This document shows, piece after piece, positions 49,002-58,078 of a stretch of 64,000 nucleotides of DNA; the stretch's first letter is position 1; every line of letters starts with the position of its first letter. A program made the position numbers and the translations under genes. The DNA is from Rikenellaceae bacterium (GTDB lineage Bacteria; Bacteroidota; Bacteroidia; Bacteroidales; Rikenellaceae). The stretch lies in the NCBI GenBank assembly GCA_015059965.1, contig SUZM01000004.1, forward strand, positions 112,342 to 176,341. The letters are read 5' to 3'. The notes beneath the pieces are model-generated. The model was not told the DNA's origin and searched no databases. It saw only the letters and a program-made list of their open reading frames with translations.

Positions 49002-49157
49002 AGTAATATCTCCTTTGCCTAATGTTTCTTCTATACGTTTGATCTTGCGGTAAGCACCGCCTCAAGCAACAACGAGATGCCAAGCGGCTTCGGGTTCTCA
49101 GCGAACAATTCTGTCGGAGCATGCCGGCCCAGAGATTGAAAACCCTCGTTGCCGCGA
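49002..49157 (-). promoter_or_regulatory. Structured 5' leader of the MATE gene
   Basis: On the minus strand, CAACGAG (about 49151-49145) pairs with CTCGTTG (about 49077-49071). Inside, GGGTTTTC pairs with GAGAACCC, enclosing TCTG/CAGA and CGG/CCG stems, and a separate GCC-GCTT-GGC hairpin follows. This is a three-way-junction fold about 80 bases long, followed by about 70 bases before the ATG. CTGAGA-ACCC recalls part of the TPP riboswitch but the other TPP boxes are missing. Ligand unknown. Confidence 0.5.
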
Positions 49158-49165
49158 CAAAGATA
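49158..49165 (-). promoter_or_regulatory. -7 box for the MATE gene
   Basis: Minus-strand TATCTTTG fits TAnnTTTG, about 157 bases before the ATG at 49001. Confidence 0.55.
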
Positions 49166-49287
49166 CAACGGATTTTGCGATTCTATCCCCCGAAGAGCAC
49201 TTTTTACACCATTTCGCCCCGCAACCCGAGGACGGGATGCAGGGCGAAAGCGAAGATATAGAGCCTGCGGCTTATCCCGCAGAGCGA

Positions 49288-50412
49288 TCAGTCGAGCCTC
49301 GGAGGACGTTCCGTGAAGAATCCCCAGGCGGAGCGCATCACCTCGCCCAGGACCGAGCGGCCGTAGATTTGGTGGAACTTCCAGCGGCCCCGCAGCTTCG
49401 ATCGAACCAGAGCCACTCGTTTCTGCCAGGTAGAGCCTTGGGTATTGAAGATCGAACGACCGTAGTAGAGCACATCGTTCAGCACCCGCTCTTTATAGGG
49501 ACTTGTGCAGATAATCTCCGGAGAGCGAATCTCCAACCCCAACTCATCGACCGCAATGGCCGTAACGGCATGGACAAATCGGGTAAAGTGCATGCGGTCG
49601 CACCAGCCGTAAAACTCGGGCCAATTTATCTGCTCCTGTTCGGCCTGGAGCAGCAGAGCCCAGTCGAGGATGTGGCGCAGTTTGATCCCTTCGGAGAGGA
49701 AGTGCTGGAAGCTGTGTACCGTGAGAAAAAGGGCCGTGAAATCGGCCGAGGGGCGGATCAGCTTTGAGCCCTCGATGTAGTGGGGTGCTTCGCGGTTGAT
49801 CAACTCCTGCAAATGGCGCTCGAATGCCTTGCGCTCCCTGCGCCCGCGGATGGCCGTGCAAAATTGGTGATTCTCGACCATCAGCCCCTTGAACCGAATG
49901 TGCGAATGTTTATAGTAGTCGCGCTTCACCTCGGCTCCCAGGGCTTCGGCTGCCCGATTCCCCGCCTCGTATGCCCCTTCGGGATGTTGTGCGGCGTGCG
50001 CCTGTTCGAGCGTAAGGAAGCAGTCCAAATCGCCGCACTCACGGTGTTCGGGGCGAGGGTAGTAGCCACTGACCGCCAACCCTTTCAGTACATGGGTGCG
50101 AATTCCTCGCTCGGCAAATCCAACGGCCAACTCCTGCGCCCGCAACTCCTGCTTGCGGTAGCGCTTTTCGATCTGCTCGACATTAAAGGCCCACTGGAGT
50201 TTGAACTTTCGCTCAGGCAGTTGCTCGGCCGTAAGCTCCCCGGCCTCCACCAGCCGCTGCACCCCATCCCAAGCCATGGCCAATACCCCCTGCTCCTGCG
50301 CCATGCGGTAGACGGCCGGCCAGGATTCCGCCTTCAGGTCGTAAAAAGATTGCTTCGTATCGCCTTGGGCGACACGAAGCAATGCAAAGAGTTTTTCGGT
50401 ATATCGGTTCAC
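49288..50412 (-). CDS. Nucleotidyltransferase family protein (NTP_transf_5-like) at the end of the capsule locus
   Basis: A 374-residue protein with start GTG at 50412, overlapping the stop of the aminotransferase gene by one base. The NTP_transf_5 pattern is indicated by GIRTHVLKGLAVSGYYP and ECGDLDCFL (nucleotidyltransferase G-D-x-D site), with flanking helices. Members occur in polysaccharide and lasso-peptide loci; their substrates are unclear. Last gene of the leftward capsule/O-antigen set and of the same GC-rich character as the backbone. Confidence 0.8.
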   Translation of the reverse strand: MNRYTEKLFALLRVAQGDTKQSFYDLKAESWPAVYRMAQEQGVLAMAWDGVQRLVEAGELTAEQLPERKFKLQWAFNVEQIEKRYRKQELRAQELAVGFAERGIRTHVLKGLAVSGYYPRPEHRECGDLDCFLTLEQAHAAQHPEGAYEAGNRAAEALGAEVKRDYYKHSHIRFKGLMVENHQFCTAIRGRRERKAFERHLQELINREAPHYIEGSKLIRPSADFTALFLTVHSFQHFLSEGIKLRHILDWALLLQAEQEQINWPEFYGWCDRMHFTRFVHAVTAIAVDELGLEIRSPEIICTSPYKERVLNDVLYYGRSIFNTQGSTWQKRVALVRSKLRGRWKFHQIYGRSVLGEVMRSAWGFFTERPPRLD

Positions 50413-51656
50413 TATCGAACAATATTATTTTTGATCTGCTCCACGATGTAGCGGGCATCCTCATCGGTAACGTAGGGGCCGCTGGGTAGACACATACCCA
50501 TGGCGAAGAGCTCCTCACTCACGCCGTTCACATAAGCCGGAGCCGAAGCGAATACCGGCTGTTTGTGCATGGGTTTCCATAAGGGGCGAGCCTCAATACC
50601 GGCTGCATCCAATGCTATGCGCAGGGCCTCCACATTGGCGTTGGGCTCGCAATCGGTGTGCAACGACTTGGCTGCGTGAGTTACTCCGGCAGCACCTCCC
50701 ACTGCCCCCTGAACCGCTGCCTCATAGGCGTGCTCCTCTCCCTTAATGCGGATCGAAGGATCGATCAGGATCGTGTTGAGCCAGTAGTTGCTGTCGTAAC
50801 GCTCCGAGGGATTCTCATGCAGGGTGATCCCCTCAACATCGGCCAAGAGCTCTCGATAGAGCTCGCAGATGTGCTTGTGGTGGGCAATATGCGCCTCAGC
50901 TACGGTCATCTGTCCGCGTCCGATGCCGGCGCAGATGTTCGACATGCGGTAGTTGTAGCCGATATGCTCATGTTGGTAGTAGGGATAGGCCTCGCGTGCC
51001 TGAGTGGCGTAGAACATCACCTCGGTCTTAGCCTCCTGATCGGGACAGATCAAGGCACCGCCACCAGAGGTGGTGATCATCTTGTTGCCGTTGAACGACA
51101 AGACACCGTAACGGCCAAAGGTACCGCACACGCGGCCATCGAACTTCGACCCGAAACCCTCGGCGGCATCCTCAATCACGGGAATGTCATACTTCTCGGC
51201 CACCGCCATCAGCTCATCCATCTTGGCCGGCATGCCGTAGAGATAGACCGGTATAATGGCCTTGGGCTTGCGACCGGTCTTGGCAATACGATCCTCAATG
51301 GCCTGCTCCAAAAGGGCGGGATCCATGTTCCAGGTATCGCGCTCTGAATCAACAAATACAGGCGTAGCTCCCAGGTAGGTGATCGGATTGGCCGAAGCAC
51401 AGAAGGTGAACGACTGACAGAGCACCTCATCGCCCGGCCCTACACCACAGGCAATCAGGGCCAGATGTACGGCCGCAGTTCCGGCCGAGAGGGCCACCAC
51501 CTTCTTCTCTTCACCGACAAAGGCCTCCAAATCGGCCTCAAAGCCATTCACATTGGGTCCCAGAGGCACTACCCAATTGGTATCAAACGCCTCCTGAATA
51601 AATTTCTGCTCCTCGCCCGACATATGCGCCAGACAGAGGTAAATTCGTTTGCTCAT
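50412..51656 (-). CDS. DegT/DnrJ/EryC1/StrS sugar aminotransferase
   Basis: A 414-residue PLP enzyme, probably forming an amino sugar for the capsule or O-antigen. ALSAGTAAVHLALIACGVGP and CQSFTFCASANPITYLGATP open the fold, PVIEDAAEGFGSKF carries the PLP-contacting Asp, and the internal-aldimine Lys is in SFNGNKMITTSGGG. The C-terminal PLWKPMHKQP motif is typical. Closest to PglE/EpsN-type enzymes, which aminate UDP-4-keto sugars. GC-rich, thus part of the conserved end of the locus with the sugar transferase. Confidence 0.93.
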   Translation of the reverse strand: MSKRIYLCLAHMSGEEQKFIQEAFDTNWVVPLGPNVNGFEADLEAFVGEEKKVVALSAGTAAVHLALIACGVGPGDEVLCQSFTFCASANPITYLGATPVFVDSERDTWNMDPALLEQAIEDRIAKTGRKPKAIIPVYLYGMPAKMDELMAVAEKYDIPVIEDAAEGFGSKFDGRVCGTFGRYGVLSFNGNKMITTSGGGALICPDQEAKTEVMFYATQAREAYPYYQHEHIGYNYRMSNICAGIGRGQMTVAEAHIAHHKHICELYRELLADVEGITLHENPSERYDSNYWLNTILIDPSIRIKGEEHAYEAAVQGAVGGAAGVTHAAKSLHTDCEPNANVEALRIALDAAGIEARPLWKPMHKQPVFASAPAYVNGVSEELFAMGMCLPSGPYVTDEDARYIVEQIKNNIVR

Positions 51657-51665
51657 AACCTATTA

Positions 51666-52268
51666 TTACTCTTTAATTTCCGCTAATTCGTATGATCGGA
51701 AAATAGTTTGAAAAATCAGTTTGATGTCCCCCCAAAAGGAGTGGTTGTGGTAGTAATCCAAATTGATCTTTACTTTGTCCGGAAAGATCACTTCATCGTT
51801 ATATTTCACCGGATCGGCTACTTTCGCCAGAATCTCCTCTTCGTTGGCATATTTCAATGATGCGGGGCCGGTGATTCCGGGTCGAAGTTTCAGAATCAGA
51901 CGATCCTTTCCTGCCAACTTGTCGGCATACCCCGGGACATCGGGACGTGGCCCGACAAAACTCATATCTCCAATCAGCACATTCCACAGTTCCGGCAATT
52001 CGTCCAATTTGTACTTACGAAGCACAGCTCCCAGAGGAGTAATGCGGCTTTCACCGGCAACAGAGACCGAACTTCCCGAGTGGCTTACAGTCATCGAACG
52101 GAATTTGTACATGGTAAAGAGTTTTCCGTTGCGGCCCACTCGCTTTTGAGTAAAAAATGCCGGTCCTCCGGGCATCTTGATCTTAATCAGGATTGCCACC
52201 ACAAGTAACACCGGCCATAAAAAGAGTAAGCCAATAAGAGCCATCAAGCGATCAAAAAGAAACTTCAT
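51666..52268 (-). CDS. Initiating sugar transferase (PglC-like phosphoglycosyl transferase)
   Basis: A 200-residue monotopic phosphoglycosyl transferase. An N-terminal reentrant helix (LMALIGLLFLWPVLLVVAIL) precedes GPAFFTQKRVGRNGKLFTMY and KFRSM, then LRKYKLDELPELWNVLIGDM and SFVGPRPDVP, the catalytic D/E and conserved arginine. It transfers a sugar phosphate to undecaprenyl phosphate to start the repeat unit. Size matches the small PglC type rather than WbaP. Ten bases upstream of the aminotransferase gene; the pair resembles bacillosamine-type pathways. Confidence 0.95.
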   Translation of the reverse strand: MKFLFDRLMALIGLLFLWPVLLVVAILIKIKMPGGPAFFTQKRVGRNGKLFTMYKFRSMTVSHSGSSVSVAGESRITPLGAVLRKYKLDELPELWNVLIGDMSFVGPRPDVPGYADKLAGKDRLILKLRPGITGPASLKYANEEEILAKVADPVKYNDEVIFPDKVKINLDYYHNHSFWGDIKLIFQTIFRSYELAEIKE

Positions 52269-52278
52269 AGTATTATTT

Positions 52279-53082
52279 TTAGACTTTTCCTCTAGCCATT
52301 GCCTCCATATCTAACAAAGCCTTAACGCTTCTAACTGGCATTAACTTTCTAAAAGGATAGAGGAGTTTAACCATTATACTTAACCACCATTTATATACAA
52401 TTTGAATATTGCAATAGGCTTTTCTAAATTTAAACTTTTGGATCAAAAAAGGTTGAATATTCGAGTGATTTGTAATTGATCTTGCGCCATCATTGACATA
52501 TTTTAGGCCTTTTTCTTCTAAGTAATAACGATTCATTTCGTATATTAACCCATAATAAGGTTGAGAGCCATCTCTCAAAGCTTGAGGCTTGCATTTCAAT
52601 ACATTGTATTCACAGCTGTTTTCTTTGATCGTATTGATAGCTAATGCAACAAACTCCCCACTCTCTTTATGACGTAATCCCCAAAATTCTTTATCTCCAT
52701 CAGAAGCATAATTTTTAACCATTTGCTCATACTGTTCCGTAGAGAGGACTTCGCACTTGACCTTATACGATTCTTGTGCAGAAGAATAAATCGGATAACC
52801 AATTTCCAGTAATTCTTCGGAAGTTATTTGGAAGGCATCGTATATTCGTAAGGATTTACGAACGTCACGACGAGCTCCGGTTGACAACTCCTCCAGCCCT
52901 CCGAAAGAGTCTTTTATAACATACCAAAATGAGGTTTCTGCCGAGGTGTCAAAATTATAAATATTTCGAATGAAATATCCCCCGTTTGAGAGAAGTTCTT
53001 TTATTTGAGTAGCATCAAGGAACTTTGACTTTGATTCATCTATTGCAATCCATGCCCCTTTGTATAATCTATATCCCTTCAT
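52279..53082 (-). CDS. GNAT/FemAB-like acyltransferase in the polysaccharide locus
   Basis: A 267-residue protein resembling uncharacterised GNAT or FemAB-type acyltransferases. The region STGARRDVRKSLRIYDAFQI and the later LRHKESGEFVALAI and YEMNRYYLEEKGLKYVNDGA fit the acyl-CoA N-acyltransferase fold, but the acetyl-CoA loop is not clear-cut. It may acylate a sugar amine of the glycan. First gene of the AT-rich segment going right. It overlaps the neighbouring glycosyltransferase end by 14 bases. Confidence 0.6.
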   Translation of the reverse strand: MKGYRLYKGAWIAIDESKSKFLDATQIKELLSNGGYFIRNIYNFDTSAETSFWYVIKDSFGGLEELSTGARRDVRKSLRIYDAFQITSEELLEIGYPIYSSAQESYKVKCEVLSTEQYEQMVKNYASDGDKEFWGLRHKESGEFVALAINTIKENSCEYNVLKCKPQALRDGSQPYYGLIYEMNRYYLEEKGLKYVNDGARSITNHSNIQPFLIQKFKFRKAYCNIQIVYKWWLSIMVKLLYPFRKLMPVRSVKALLDMEAMARGKV

Positions 53083-53857
53083 ACCTATTCAAATGTTTTA
53101 CATAAAAAATCTTCTTTATAACACCTAATACCATATTTCCACCAGTCAAGAAAACGGATGCAATTTTACCTCGGTGATCAGCCTCTCGAAACAATTTATA
53201 GTGCCAATTTACCAATGCCTTGTAGGAGTGATTACTGATTGAGCCTCCACGTTTACGATATCTGGCTAAATTCTCCTTATATAAGAAACAGTCTGCTTTG
53301 AGGATCACCTTTAACCACATCGCATAATCGTTGTTTTTCTTGATATCTTCGATCTGAATCAATCCAACGACATCAGCATCATACATCACCGTTAAACATC
53401 CCGGCCAACAATAGCCATACATTCCCCACTTTGTAATCTTTTTGGGCCCAGACACCTTCACCCCCAATTCTTCCGATTTTTCGTTGATCTCGCTATACTC
53501 GGTGTAAGAAAAGGCGTAGCCATTCTCCTCCATAAAACGAATCTGCCTTTCGAGCTTTTCGGGCAACCATAGATCGTCGCTATCCAGAAAGGCGATCCAT
53601 CTACCCTTGGCAACCTTCAGCGCGTTGTTGCGCGTAATGGCCGCACCGCTGTTCTTTTCATTGCAGATATACTTGATGCGCGGATCGCTCTCCAAATAGG
53701 GGGCAATCACCTCTCGCGTATCATCGGTCGAGCAATCGTCGGAGATAATCATCTCCCACTCGGTATAGGTCTGTGCCTGTACACTTTTGATTGTTTCTTC
53801 AATAAACCGCCCGCAATTATAAGTCGGCGTAATAATGGAGACAAGCGAGTTCGACAT
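53069..53857 (-). CDS. Glycosyltransferase family 2
   Basis: A 262-residue GT-A enzyme with VSIITPTYNCGRFIEETI (N-terminal nucleotide-sugar binding), EMIISDDCSTDDTREVI (first Asp pair) and FLDSDDLWLPEKL (DxD). A short C-terminal part follows. It adds one sugar to the growing repeat unit; sugar identity cannot be read. Confidence 0.94.
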   Translation of the reverse strand: MSNSLVSIITPTYNCGRFIEETIKSVQAQTYTEWEMIISDDCSTDDTREVIAPYLESDPRIKYICNEKNSGAAITRNNALKVAKGRWIAFLDSDDLWLPEKLERQIRFMEENGYAFSYTEYSEINEKSEELGVKVSGPKKITKWGMYGYCWPGCLTVMYDADVVGLIQIEDIKKNNDYAMWLKVILKADCFLYKENLARYRKRGGSISNHSYKALVNWHYKLFREADHRGKIASVFLTGGNMVLGVIKKIFYVKHLNRYEGI

Positions 53858-53863
53858 ACGGGA

Positions 53864-54793
53864 TTATCCTTTGTAATTAATATCTATCAGGCTTCCGGCC
53901 AAATGTTGAAAATCATCTGTATAAAAATCCATTAGTCCCCCCAAAGAGGTAAATGTCATTTCTCCAAAATAGATTTTACCGGCAAGATTATACAAGTCGA
54001 CTCGTACAACAGGGAATGGTTTTGCCAATTTTTCCGCAACTTCTACCATTCTCTCAAAATTTTGAGGTTTTGGTAGAACATTACCTTCTCGATAGTGTTC
54101 ATTAAAGACAGAATATTCTGGGAGAGCACTCCAATTCAAATCGTAAGTCATTACATCTGTACCTTGATGATCTCGATTACAGCATGCCCAAATATAATGC
54201 GCCTTTCCATTAAAGCACCATATTTTGTAATCAATAATTGAGGTTGAATATTTTTCTGATACCTCATCATTTTTCATCAACTCCTCTGCAATAATTGCGG
54301 GTTTAATGCGCATATAGTGTTTTCCGCCTTCAAGATCTCCATAGACAGTATTTACAGAGATCTCCAATTGTTTACGGATCTCTTCTTTAATTATTTGAGA
54401 TTTATCCTTAACCAAAATAATATCTCCCGAACCTTGCACTGTTTTAAAGACAAAACTATCAGGCAATTGCATAAAATCAATCTCTTCCGCCTTTTCCCAA
54501 TGCCCCAACAATGGTACTAAAATATCAGAGAGACCACACTCTTCTACATAGCCCCTTACATTATATTTGTCAGCCAACCGAGTCCATAAAGTCGTATCGG
54601 TGCGCAATGACATATAAAGGATCTTTTCATTGAGAGTCTTGGGATTCTCTAAATTCAGACGTTTTTTGAAACGTACAAAATAGCGAATCTTCATTAAGAA
54701 CTCCGGACAATTTCTGCCAATGAATTTTGTGATCCAGATAATAGGCGTAAATATAACTCGAATGAGTTTATTAGGATTATTTTGTATTTCCAT
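53864..54793 (-). CDS. TupA-like ATP-grasp protein
   Basis: A 309-residue protein with the ATP-grasp polysaccharide (TupA) pattern: RYFVRFKKRLNLENPKTLNE, FVFKTVQGSGDIILVKDKS (nucleotide-binding), and the C-terminal RVDLYNLAGKIYFGEMTFT with metal-binding acid residues. TupA-like enzymes make amide links to acidic sugars, e.g. teichuronopeptide formation or amino-acid decoration of glycans. Overlaps the CapA-like gene by 17 bases. Confidence 0.88.
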   Translation of the reverse strand: MEIQNNPNKLIRVIFTPIIWITKFIGRNCPEFLMKIRYFVRFKKRLNLENPKTLNEKILYMSLRTDTTLWTRLADKYNVRGYVEECGLSDILVPLLGHWEKAEEIDFMQLPDSFVFKTVQGSGDIILVKDKSQIIKEEIRKQLEISVNTVYGDLEGGKHYMRIKPAIIAEELMKNDEVSEKYSTSIIDYKIWCFNGKAHYIWACCNRDHQGTDVMTYDLNWSALPEYSVFNEHYREGNVLPKPQNFERMVEVAEKLAKPFPVVRVDLYNLAGKIYFGEMTFTSLGGLMDFYTDDFQHLAGSLIDINYKG

Positions 54794-55805
54794 GATTAAA
54801 TCTTCTTTTGATAAAATCTATTATCATCTCATTTACAACACCCTTTTTTAATTTGGGTAAATTCTTTATAAAGGCCTTATGAGAACTTTTTCGGTATTGT
54901 TTTAACTCAACATTCGCCTCAGATATATATTCTTCTGGATTACGGATTGTTGATACTTTTTTGTTTAATGAATTCAGCCTTAAGTTTTCAGGGACCTCAT
55001 TTTCTGTAATAAATTTGGGGGATAGATCGGTGTCTATTTTTATATAATCATATGTTACGTTATTCTTCGTTACATCAACATTAACAACAATTGAGTATTT
55101 GGTTTGCTCCCATGCCATGTTAAATATGAAATTCCCTAAAGAATAGAAAATATATTTACTATTATATTCCTCATATCCCTGTAAAATATGAGGATGCATA
55201 CCAATAACCAAGTCAAAGCCTAGGTCTATTAGCCAATGAGCAAATCTACGCTGATCAATGCTTGGGTAGGTTATAAATTCTACTCCCCAATGTACATATG
55301 CAATTTTATAGTCCGAGTTGAGTTTAGAGTACTCTTCTTTGATTTCGGATAAATTTGGGATATTCCAATACAATGGAGCATTTTTTCCTTCTTCTCGGCG
55401 AAGCGAAAAACCTGTTATGGTTATTGTCTTCCCCTCGTGTTTAAATAATATACTTTTTTGTTCCTTGCTACCAAATATTCCTCGGCAAAAAGTCGGCAAA
55501 AAATTACACATCTCTTTATATGCTTCTGCACCATGTTCCATGACATGATTATTGGCAACACCATAGAAATCTATAAAGTGACATTTTTTTAACAAATCGG
55601 GTTCAATACGGAAAAAATCCCTATGATAATTCATATGAATCGAATGAGTGGCAACGACTGACTCAAAATTTCCGATCCAGATTTCATCTTCTTGTTTATT
55701 CAGTTTTTCAAATGGATTAAATCCATTTTTTATCTTGGTTCCAATTCCACAACCAATATCCAAATGAATATCTGTCAAACAAATATCACCTACAAATTTC
55801 AGCAT
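54777..55805 (-). CDS. CapA family (PGA_cap) metallophosphatase-like protein
   Basis: A 342-residue protein. MLKFVGDICLTDI at the N-terminus, NFESVVATHSIHM, VANNHVMEHGAEAY, VHWGVEFITYPS and GMHPHILQGYEEYNSKYIFY are the conserved metal-ligand motifs of the CapA/PGA_cap family, named for poly-gamma-glutamate capsule synthesis. It lacks a signal peptide. With the adjacent TupA-like gene it may couple an amino acid or peptide to the glycan. Function by family only. Confidence 0.88.
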   Translation of the reverse strand: MLKFVGDICLTDIHLDIGCGIGTKIKNGFNPFEKLNKQEDEIWIGNFESVVATHSIHMNYHRDFFRIEPDLLKKCHFIDFYGVANNHVMEHGAEAYKEMCNFLPTFCRGIFGSKEQKSILFKHEGKTITITGFSLRREEGKNAPLYWNIPNLSEIKEEYSKLNSDYKIAYVHWGVEFITYPSIDQRRFAHWLIDLGFDLVIGMHPHILQGYEEYNSKYIFYSLGNFIFNMAWEQTKYSIVVNVDVTKNNVTYDYIKIDTDLSPKFITENEVPENLRLNSLNKKVSTIRNPEEYISEANVELKQYRKSSHKAFIKNLPKLKKGVVNEMIIDFIKRRFNHGNTK

Positions 55806-55829
55806 AAACTCAAGATATATATTAGCAAA

Positions 55830-56918
55830 TTATTTGTTGTTTAATGAATTTTCTAAAGTTTCAAATAAAACTGTATTGATATTTATGCAATCCTGTTTGT
55901 CTATTTTTTTACAACTTTCTACTTTTTCCTTATATGATTCAGCGTTCAGTGTTTCAAGGAATTCTCCAATCTCTTTGTTGTCCATCGCATTTACGACATA
56001 GCCAATTTTCATTTTTTCTACTTTCCGGCCGAGGAAGGTATCTGTACTCACTATTATTGGGCACTTAAAATACATTGCCTCGTATAATTTATTTGGCTCA
56101 GCATATATAACCCCTGGCGATGGCGTGTATGTACAAAGTAATAAATCTATTTGAGAATATATTTGTGGTAAATCTGCTGGATTAGAAAAAGGACCATGAT
56201 AATGAATGTTCTCTTTCAATACCTCTAATTGTTTTACTTTATCAGCATAAATGTCTCCATTACTGTATATACCAAATAGATGAATATCGATATTATCACT
56301 TTTATCCGCACAGATTTTTATAAAATTATATATTGTCTCAAATCTAATGACACCTACATAACCTATTCTGATCCTCTCTTTACCGACTAAAGTTCTATCG
56401 ATATCTATAGGAGTCGGACAGTGAGGACTAACCTTGTTTGGAATTAAAACAATCTTTTCTTTTGGTACTTTTTTGTAGAAATCAAAGAATCCTTCAGAAG
56501 TAAAAATTGTCAGTGCCGATTTTTTTATAGTATGCTCATTTAGTTTTATTAAAACCGACTTTATGAACTGATTTCCTACGACCAATTCTGTTAAATCACA
56601 GACTTCATATATATATTGAGAATTTATATGCAATCTTGCAAAAAGAGCAACATCTAAACTGCTATAAAAACACAATTTCCCTCTACATTCTTTTGCAATC
56701 GACTTTATACTTCTATAAAAGAGTGCGAGCCTTGAGAAATAACCGCGATTAGGAATCTCTCCGAGGATAACGGGTTCACATGGAAAATTTTGTATAGATT
56801 GCCCCTGTCGTTTGAACCCATATACTGCTACCTTATAGCCATTTTCAGCAAATTCCTCTACTCGTTTCCTATAATGTGGGTCGCACAATGAGGATAATAT
56901 GAATACTATTTCTTTCAT
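55830..56918 (-). CDS. Glycosyltransferase, GT-B (GT4-like)
   Basis: A 362-residue protein with a two-domain GT-B plan. The C-terminal domain shows IRIGYVGVIRFETIYNFI, IHYHGPFSNPADLPQIY and VIYAEPNKLYEAMYF, the E-x7-E-type region of retaining GTs. N-terminal part FILSSLCDPHYRKRVEEFA is less conserved. It lies between wecB and the capA-like gene in the AT-rich section. Confidence 0.85.
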   Translation of the reverse strand: MKEIVFILSSLCDPHYRKRVEEFAENGYKVAVYGFKRQGQSIQNFPCEPVILGEIPNRGYFSRLALFYRSIKSIAKECRGKLCFYSSLDVALFARLHINSQYIYEVCDLTELVVGNQFIKSVLIKLNEHTIKKSALTIFTSEGFFDFYKKVPKEKIVLIPNKVSPHCPTPIDIDRTLVGKERIRIGYVGVIRFETIYNFIKICADKSDNIDIHLFGIYSNGDIYADKVKQLEVLKENIHYHGPFSNPADLPQIYSQIDLLLCTYTPSPGVIYAEPNKLYEAMYFKCPIIVSTDTFLGRKVEKMKIGYVVNAMDNKEIGEFLETLNAESYKEKVESCKKIDKQDCININTVLFETLENSLNNK

Positions 56919-56924
56919 AATGAA

Positions 56925-58076
56925 CTAGATGAAATTCCCTACAATTCTACCACACGCCAAGCCATCGCCGTACGGATTAACGGCCTTGCTCATCGCATCA
57001 TAATACTCGGCATCATCAAGCAGGCGAGATACCTCACCTACAATCTTTTCGTAGTTTGTACCAACAAGTTTTACAGTTCCAGCCTCCAATGCCTCAGGAC
57101 GCTCAGTGGTGTCACGCATAACCAATACGGGTTTGCCTAAGCCAGGAGCCTCCTCCTGAATGCCACCACTATCAGTAAGAACAATGGTCGACTGCTCCAT
57201 CAAATAGACAAACGATAAGTACTCCAAAGGCTCAATGAAGAACATATTGCCGAGATTCGACAAATCTTCGCCAAACACTTCGTGAATAGGTTTGCGAACA
57301 TTAGGATTTAGGTGCATAGGATATACGAAATCCACATCGGGATATTTCTGTGTCAAATCTTTAATGGCTGTACACATATTGATAAAACCATCACCAAAAT
57401 TCTCTCTGCGATGACCCGTAATCAGCACCAGTTTCTTGCCGTCAGCCAAACGAGTAGTATCATAACCCGACTTTGCCAAAATAGTCGCCAGTTCACTCGA
57501 CAATTCCTCGTTGTTTTTGATTTTATCAACCACCATATAAAGAGCATCAATCACTGTATTACCCGTGACTGTAATAGCTTCTTCTGCGACATTCTCTTTC
57601 AAAAGATTCTCCTTGCTGAGAGGTGTTGGCGAGAAGTGATGTGTAGCAATACGTCCTGTAATCAGTCGGTTCATCTCTTCGGGCCATGGGCTATAAATGT
57701 TGTGGGTACGCAAACCTGCCTCCACATGACCTACGGGAATCTGCTGATAGAAAGCTGCAAGAGCTGCTGCAGTAGATGTAGTGGTGTCTCCGTGTACCAA
57801 TACCACATCAGGCTGAGCTTCTTTCAACACATCGCGCATTCCAACCAACACACGCGCCGTAACATCATAGAGATCCTGACCTTGTTTCATAATGTTGAGG
57901 TCATAATCGGGAGTAATCTCGAATAGATTGAGCACTTGATCAAGCATCTGACGGTGCTGACCAGTCACGCATACGATTGTCTTGAACTGTTCGGGGTACT
58001 TCTGAAACTCCTTAACCAGCGGAGCCATTTTAATTGCTTCGGGACGAGTGCCGAAGACGAGCATAATGGTTTTCAT
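56925..58076 (-). CDS. wecB: UDP-N-acetylglucosamine 2-epimerase (non-hydrolysing)
   Basis: A 383-residue enzyme making UDP-ManNAc. MLVFGTRPEAIKMAP, VLVHGDTTTSTAAAL, HVEAGLRTHNIYSPWPEEMN, ITGHRRENFG and LTDSGGIQEEAPGLGKPVLV are diagnostic. Its base composition is noticeably less AT-rich than its neighbours on both sides, so it may have a separate origin or conserved status in the locus. It suggests ManNAc or ManNAcA in the glycan; no dehydrogenase (WecC) is visible in the window. Confidence 0.96.
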   Translation of the reverse strand: MKTIMLVFGTRPEAIKMAPLVKEFQKYPEQFKTIVCVTGQHRQMLDQVLNLFEITPDYDLNIMKQGQDLYDVTARVLVGMRDVLKEAQPDVVLVHGDTTTSTAAALAAFYQQIPVGHVEAGLRTHNIYSPWPEEMNRLITGRIATHHFSPTPLSKENLLKENVAEEAITVTGNTVIDALYMVVDKIKNNEELSSELATILAKSGYDTTRLADGKKLVLITGHRRENFGDGFINMCTAIKDLTQKYPDVDFVYPMHLNPNVRKPIHEVFGEDLSNLGNMFFIEPLEYLSFVYLMEQSTIVLTDSGGIQEEAPGLGKPVLVMRDTTERPEALEAGTVKLVGTNYEKIVGEVSRLLDDAEYYDAMSKAVNPYGDGLACGRIVGNFI

Positions 58077-58078
58077 GG

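Noticed and set aside
49002..49157. TPP riboswitch upstream of the MATE gene.
   Set aside because: CTGAGA and ACCC occur, but the GAACCTGA and GCG-AGGGA boxes and the second arm are absent.
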